In this document: piece by piece, positions 5,863 to 8,601 of the stretch
Layout: every line of letters starts with the position of its first letter
Numbering within the stretch: the stretch's first letter is position 1
DNA from: Thermofilaceae archaeon
Lineage (GTDB): Archaea; Thermoproteota; Thermoprotei; Thermofilales; B69-G16
Assembly (NCBI GenBank): GCA_027017165.1
Contig: JALURF010000164.1
Coordinates: 1 to 8,601 of the forward strand
DNA length: 8,601 nt
Direction of reading: 5' to 3'
Made by a program: the position numbers and the translations under genes
Notes under the pieces: model-generated
What the model saw: the letters and a program-made list of their open reading frames with translations, nothing else
The model's database searches: none
What the model was told of the DNA's origin: nothing

Positions 5863-6558
5863 CTATTTCCCTCTCTTTACTTTACTCAAGAACTTTTTTA
5901 TTCTATTTGTTAGTCCAGGAATATGAGCTTCTCTTTCTATCTTTTTTATCGCCATTACAGCCCATGCTTCCATTAGAGGATCATCGCCTACAACTAGAAT
6001 TCTTCCGTTCTTACCTATGACTAGTTCAACATTAAGCATGCTTTTTAACAGGTTAATCATGGAACCCTTTTTCCCGATTACTCGAGGTATTTTAACGGGA
6101 GTTATCTCAACTAATGTACCTTTTGTAATCTTTCCAAGTTTAGATTCCTTGATGGTTAGCAAAGGATCCCGGGTATAATCAAAAGCTAGGATTTTCGCAA
6201 CAATTAAATCTCCTATATCTAGAATTTTTGAAAGATCTAGTTTTACAGCATCAGTTGGGCGCGATAATACTTCGGATACTGGTAGCACAGCTTTATAAGG
6301 AGAATTGATATCGACGGTCCATCCGGTTAAGCCTATATCGACGATCTTTCCTATCACCACATCTCCTTCTCTTGGCATATACTTTCCTTTCAACGGGATT
6401 AATGTTATCTTCTTCTTATCCTCTACTTCAACTATTCCTATAACCTTAGAGTATAATCTTTGCCTAACTGTATAGATAGGACCTTGGTATTCGTATCGGC
6501 CACGAGCTAGCGGCTCGCCTGGTATAACGACTTGCTTACTTCTAACGTAAATAGTCAT
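5863..6558 (-). CDS. rrp4: Exosome cap subunit Rrp4 (S1 and KH domains)
   Basis: Rrp4 forms part of the RNA-binding cap on the exosome ring and helps thread substrates into it. From the ATG at 6558 the protein has 231 residues: an N-terminal beta domain with VIPGEPLARGRYEYQG (11-26), an S1 domain at about 65-137 (EGDVVIGKIVDIGLTGWTVD), and a KH domain at about 150-211 with IPRVIGKKGSMI (157-168). An in-frame GTG at 6567 would add three residues. I prefer the ATG because GTGATC, just upstream of it, matches an extended archaeal Shine-Dalgarno sequence. It abuts rrp41 directly and is separated from SBDS by 82 nt, the longest gap in this run, which may hold a promoter. The basic C-terminus (NRIKKFLSKVKRGK) is typical. 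Confidence 0.96.
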   Translation of the reverse strand: MTIYVRSKQVVIPGEPLARGRYEYQGPIYTVRQRLYSKVIGIVEVEDKKKITLIPLKGKYMPREGDVVIGKIVDIGLTGWTVDINSPYKAVLPVSEVLSRPTDAVKLDLSKILDIGDLIVAKILAFDYTRDPLLTIKESKLGKITKGTLVEITPVKIPRVIGKKGSMINLLKSMLNVELVIGKNGRILVVGDDPLMEAWAVMAIKKIEREAHIPGLTNRIKKFLSKVKRGK

Positions 6559-6607
6559 ATTGATCACTTAGAGTCAGTTAATCTATTAGATGCAATAACA
6601 CGATTAG

Positions 6608-6620
6608 AATTATTTATTAG
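6608..6620 (-). promoter_or_regulatory. Weak candidate promoter for rrp4-rrp41-rrp42
   Basis: On the minus strand CTAATAAATAATT in the 82-nt gap after SBDS resembles a TATA element. It would set transcription start near 6588, with a leader of about 30 nt. The match is loose and the whole gap is AT-rich, so read-through from psmA-SBDS is an equally good explanation. Confidence 0.22.
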
Positions 6621-6640
6621 TTACTAAATCGACGCCAAGG

Positions 6641-7345
6641 TTAGCCCGTTGCACTTTTTATGATACGTATCTCGCCTTTACCTTTAGTCATTTTAGCTAC
6701 TTCTTCTACTAAAGTTCCTTGAAGACCAGCCGGTATCTCCAGTTCTACAGACCAAGAACCATCCGATAAATAATTACTTCTTATAATCTTCCCAATTTTT
6801 GATAAAACGCCATAAGCCTTGCCAACATATTGTGGAGGAATCTTCACGGCTACTAACGCCTTAGCCATTTTAAGGGGGAGTATCCTAGCGAGAGCCTTTA
6901 TAACCTCATTCACCTGAACCTCTACTGGCTTAAAGGGATCAATGCTCACTCTGGCATTTTCAATAGCTAACTCTATGCGCTTCGGAGGATGCGGCAAGCC
7001 AGTCCTCGGGTCTATACAATTTCTCGATATAAACTCCACTATCTGCCGTTTTTTAGCTTCTATCATTTCCCGCCTTTGCTCGGCTGTTAGCTGGAGTTCT
7101 CCTCGCTTTACGATGTGTTTGGCTATCTCATACACATCGCCGGTTTTAAAAATTTGCTTTAACTCCGTTTCCGAAGCTTTTAATCCACGTCTTGCATCAT
7201 AGTAGACAAATTCGCCCAGAAGGACTTCGTGGATATCAATTCCTTGCTCTCCTTTCTTGAAAAGCCATGCTTTGTCGGGATCTACTATTACTTCAAACTT
7301 CTTATCTCTTACTTTTAATCTGGCAATTGCCTGCTTACGAGACAT
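6641..7345 (-). CDS. SBDS family ribosome maturation protein (Sdo1 homologue)
   Basis: SBDS proteins work with an elongation-factor-2-like GTPase to release the anti-association factor aIF6/eIF6 from new large ribosomal subunits. The 234-residue archaeal protein has the three expected parts. The N-terminal FYSH domain spans about 1-90, including VIVDPDKAWLFKKG (19-32) and a KTGDVYEIAKHI segment (67-78). A helical middle domain spans about 91-160, with LTAEQRREMIEAKKRQIVEF (86-105), NCIDPRTGLPHPP (109-121) and RIELAIENARV (123-133). A C-terminal ferredoxin-like domain spans about 161-234. The ATG at 7345 has GTGAT shortly upstream and starts 17 nt after the psmA stop, so the two are co-transcribed. 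In many archaea an RNase P protein gene lies near here; none is present. Confidence 0.96.
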   Translation of the reverse strand: MSRKQAIARLKVRDKKFEVIVDPDKAWLFKKGEQGIDIHEVLLGEFVYYDARRGLKASETELKQIFKTGDVYEIAKHIVKRGELQLTAEQRREMIEAKKRQIVEFISRNCIDPRTGLPHPPKRIELAIENARVSIDPFKPVEVQVNEVIKALARILPLKMAKALVAVKIPPQYVGKAYGVLSKIGKIIRSNYLSDGSWSVELEIPAGLQGTLVEEVAKMTKGKGEIRIIKSATG

Positions 7346-7362
7346 TTTATCACTTTCACTGT

Positions 7363-8079
7363 TTATCTCTTAAACTCTTCTATTATCTTCGCCAGTTCAG
7401 CCTCTGTCAGTTGTTTGAAAACTTTATCTTTAACGTTAACATACGCCAGCTCTATTTTCTCTATGCTAACTCCCCCCTCTATAGCCCTATCCATAGCCAA
7501 TACCGCAAGTCTCATAGAATCTTCAAGTGAAAGCGTGCTTCTATAATTTTTCTCTAAGACCTCTAACGCCGCTTGTCCGCCACTTCCTATGGCATGAGCC
7601 TTATAATTAACGTAAGTGCCTCCGGGATCCGTTCCCACCAGGTGAGGTCCTCTATCGTCAACTCCAGCTATTAGAAAGGATACACCGAACGGCCGTACTC
7701 CACCATGCTGAGTATAAGCTTGCTTTATATCACATATCTTCTTAGCCAACAATTCAATCGGAATAGGTTCTCCATACACCAAGCGATGTATCTGAGCATA
7801 TATCCTAGCCTGATCTATGAGTATGCGGGCGTCGCTAGAGAGCCCAGCAAATGCTAAGCCTACGTGTTCATCGATCTTCTTAATCTTTTCCATACCCTCC
7901 ATTAACGGGGAGACCTGTCGTTTCTCAACGGCCAAGACTACTCCTTCGTTACTCTTTATGCCTAGTGTAGTCCATCCCTTTTTCACGGCTTCAAAAGCAT
8001 ATTCTACTTGGAAGAGTCGTCCATCAGGGCTAAAGATGGTGATTGCTCTATCGTAGCCCATTGGTCCGGGAGCGAACAA
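7363..8079 (-). CDS. psmA: 20S proteasome alpha subunit
   Basis: The alpha subunit forms the outer heptameric rings of the 20S proteasome, gating substrate entry and docking regulatory ATPases. I favour the TTG at 8079 (238 residues, beginning MFAPGPMGYDRAIT). GGGTG lies 6 nt upstream, in the same arrangement as the Brix and DUF4870 genes, and the N-terminus then matches family length. A GTG at 8088 would add MFK, and an ATG at 8061 would remove the first six residues. The gate residues Y9, D10, P18 and Y27 are present. K65, G79 and L80 match the pocket (K66, G80, L81 in Thermoplasma) that receives HbYX tails. Position 29 is Phe (EYAFEAV), where many homologues have Arg; Sulfolobus subunits also have Phe, a clade hint. 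YTQHGGVRPFGVS (125-137, counted from TTG at 8079) and HAIGSGGQAA (162-171) are further family marks. There is no N-terminal catalytic Thr, as expected. Confidence 0.96.
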   Translation of the reverse strand: MFAPGPMGYDRAITIFSPDGRLFQVEYAFEAVKKGWTTLGIKSNEGVVLAVEKRQVSPLMEGMEKIKKIDEHVGLAFAGLSSDARILIDQARIYAQIHRLVYGEPIPIELLAKKICDIKQAYTQHGGVRPFGVSFLIAGVDDRGPHLVGTDPGGTYVNYKAHAIGSGGQAALEVLEKNYRSTLSLEDSMRLAVLAMDRAIEGGVSIEKIELAYVNVKDKVFKQLTEAELAKIIEEFKR

Positions 8080-8110
8080 TTTAAACACCCATCTTTATAA
8101 CTAGTGAACC

Positions 8111-8120
8111 GTTTTTAAAG
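8111..8120 (-). promoter_or_regulatory. Putative psmA promoter (TATA-like box)
   Basis: CTTTAAAAAC on the minus strand resembles the TTTAAA-type boxes common in Thermoproteota. It would place transcription start near 8090, leaving an approximately 11-nt leader that carries the GGGTG Shine-Dalgarno before the TTG at 8079. A second AT-rich box, TTATAAAG (8100-8093), would start transcription too far downstream for that TTG and fits less well. Confidence 0.42.
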
Positions 8121-8159
8121 ATAACTCTAATTGAAAGATATCTTTAAATTTAGAGTTAT
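8121..8159. repeat. 39-nt near-perfect inverted repeat upstream of psmA
   Basis: The outer arms ATAACTCTAA (8121-8130) and TTAGAGTTAT (8150-8159) are exact reverse complements. Inside them lies a perfect 12-nt palindrome AAAGATATCTTT (8134-8145) on nearly the same centre; only TTG versus AAAT is unpaired. The element lies just upstream of the putative psmA TATA box and downstream of the DUF4870 terminator. It could be an operator, a hairpin in read-through RNA, or part of the terminator. Its position suits a dimeric regulator best, but that is inference. Confidence 0.75.
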
Positions 8160-8169
8160 TAATATTATC

Positions 8170-8175
8170 AAAAAA
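8170..8175 (-). terminator. Poly-T terminator of the DUF4870 gene
   Basis: Five nucleotides past the TAA at 8181-8183 (minus strand) comes an uninterrupted T6 run, in the context CTAATTTTTTGATAATATT. Oligo-T on the coding strand is the standard archaeal termination signal. It separates this gene from psmA, which has its own promoter-like sequence downstream. Confidence 0.5.
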
Positions 8176-8180
8176 TTAGT

Positions 8181-8555
8181 TTAAAATTTTGTAGCTATAT
8201 CTGCAATTACTGGCAATTTTAACCATTTACCGGTATAAGCCATAAACGCGCCGTAAAGGGTTAGTGCTAGATGCAATAACAAGAATGGAATGTCAATGAT
8301 CCATAGGATGAAGAGGAGTATGCCGATAATAAATATTACGATATGAATTATTCCAAGGCCTATGTGTATTATTAGAGCCTGCTTCGCGTGGAACAAAGCG
8401 AATTTTGATTCCTTTTTCGTCAGCATTACAATGAACGAGCCGAGTACGGGTATCAACCACGCGATTAAGCCGAAGAGTTTTTCATCGTCACTCGGCGTAT
8501 ACTCTCCTGAAGGAGCTCCAAGGCGAGTTGGTTGAGGAGGCGGTGGTAAAGCCAT
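8181..8555 (-). CDS. DUF4870 / Tic20-like small membrane protein
   Basis: This 124-residue integral membrane protein resembles the DUF4870 (Tic20-like) family, widespread in bacteria and archaea and of unknown function. The N-terminus is proline-rich and soluble (MALPPPPQPTRLGAPSGEYT). Hydrophobic stretches at about 27-45, 58-85 and 86-108 suggest three or four membrane segments. Between the first two lies the family signature FALFHAKQALI (52-62). The ATG at 8555 has GGTG 5 nt upstream (GGTGTAAAAATG). A TATA-like box at 8588-8595 and a T6 terminator show it is probably a single-gene unit. It shares strand and border with psmA, but nothing in the sequence ties its job to the proteasome. Confidence 0.82.
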   Translation of the reverse strand: MALPPPPQPTRLGAPSGEYTPSDDEKLFGLIAWLIPVLGSFIVMLTKKESKFALFHAKQALIIHIGLGIIHIVIFIIGILLFILWIIDIPFLLLHLALTLYGAFMAYTGKWLKLPVIADIATKF

Positions 8556-8587
8556 TTTTACACCGGATGTTAAAATAGTTTTTCTTT

Positions 8588-8595
8588 GATATAAA
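8588..8595 (-). promoter_or_regulatory. Putative TATA box of the DUF4870 gene
   Basis: TTTATATC on the minus strand would put transcription start near 8566, about 11 nt before the ATG at 8555. That leader is just long enough to include the GGTG Shine-Dalgarno sequence, a layout like the one proposed for psmA. Confidence 0.45.
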
Positions 8596-8601
8596 CTTTA
8601 T

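Noticed and set aside
7267..7530. Plus-strand 87-codon frame spanning the SBDS-psmA junction.
   Set aside because: It is antisense to two conserved genes and its Tyr/Leu/Phe-rich product is what the reverse strand of such genes gives by chance.
7990..7998. Phe at proteasome alpha position 29, where many homologues have the Arg thought to pair with the gate aspartate.
   Set aside because: Sulfolobus alpha subunits, as I recall, also read YAFEAVKKGW here, so it is a clade feature and not a new gate defect.
3306..8555. The mix of proteasome, exosome and ribosome genes as a new system.
   Set aside because: This is the long-known archaeal exosome superoperon; its gene order here departs only in missing members.

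Overview
The window is a gene-dense stretch of archaeal chromosome, most likely from a thermophilic member of the Thermoproteota/TACK group. The evidence is direct: an archaeal exosome gene cluster (Rrp4, Rrp41, Rrp42), an archaeal proteasome alpha subunit, an archaeal-type adenylate kinase AdkA, ribosomal protein eL43, SBDS and Brix proteins, and a cyclic-2,3-diphosphoglycerate-synthase-family enzyme. The proteasome alpha sequence (GYDRAITIFSPDG, then EYAFEAVKKGW) resembles Sulfolobus-type subunits as I remember them. The DNA is AT-rich, the proteins are rich in Lys, Glu, Arg and Ile, and TTG and GTG starts are common. I cannot name a genus.

Layout. Positions 54-3309 hold four plus-strand genes: a cPGS-family P-loop enzyme, then adkA, a small unrecognised four-cysteine protein and a GPN-loop GTPase. 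The last three are closely packed (19-nt gap, then a 4-nt overlap) and probably form one transcription unit. Positions 3306-8555 are entirely minus-strand. In transcription order (right to left) they are a DUF4870/Tic20-like membrane protein, psmA, SBDS, rrp4, rrp41, rrp42, eL43 and a Brix/IMP4-like protein. The two blocks converge, and their stop codons overlap in one TTAA at 3306-3309.

How the genes work together. From psmA to the Brix gene this is the classic archaeal exosome superoperon, which joins protein degradation (proteasome), RNA processing and decay (Rrp4/41/42), ribosome maturation (SBDS, Brix) and a ribosomal protein (eL43). Rrp41, which overlaps rrp42 by 8 nt and abuts rrp4, keeps its catalytic aspartates. 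The usual small neighbour rpoP is absent between eL43 and Brix. The plus-strand block joins three P-loop nucleotide enzymes that act on energy charge, compatible solute and GTP-dependent assembly, but no shared pathway is evident.

Non-coding DNA is scarce, and no gap exceeds about 115 bases. The main ones are 1425-1530 (T-rich terminator, then an adkA leader with tiny ORFs), 4195-4307 (rrp42 terminator and eL43 promoter), 6559-6640 (possible rrp4 promoter) and 8080-8180 (DUF4870 terminator, a 39-nt near-palindrome and the psmA promoter). I found no tRNA, rRNA, CRISPR array, insertion sequence or attachment site. This is mostly conserved core genome. The least explained items are the four-cysteine protein, the unusual AdkA LID region, and the palindrome in front of psmA. 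I see no convincing new multi-gene system.
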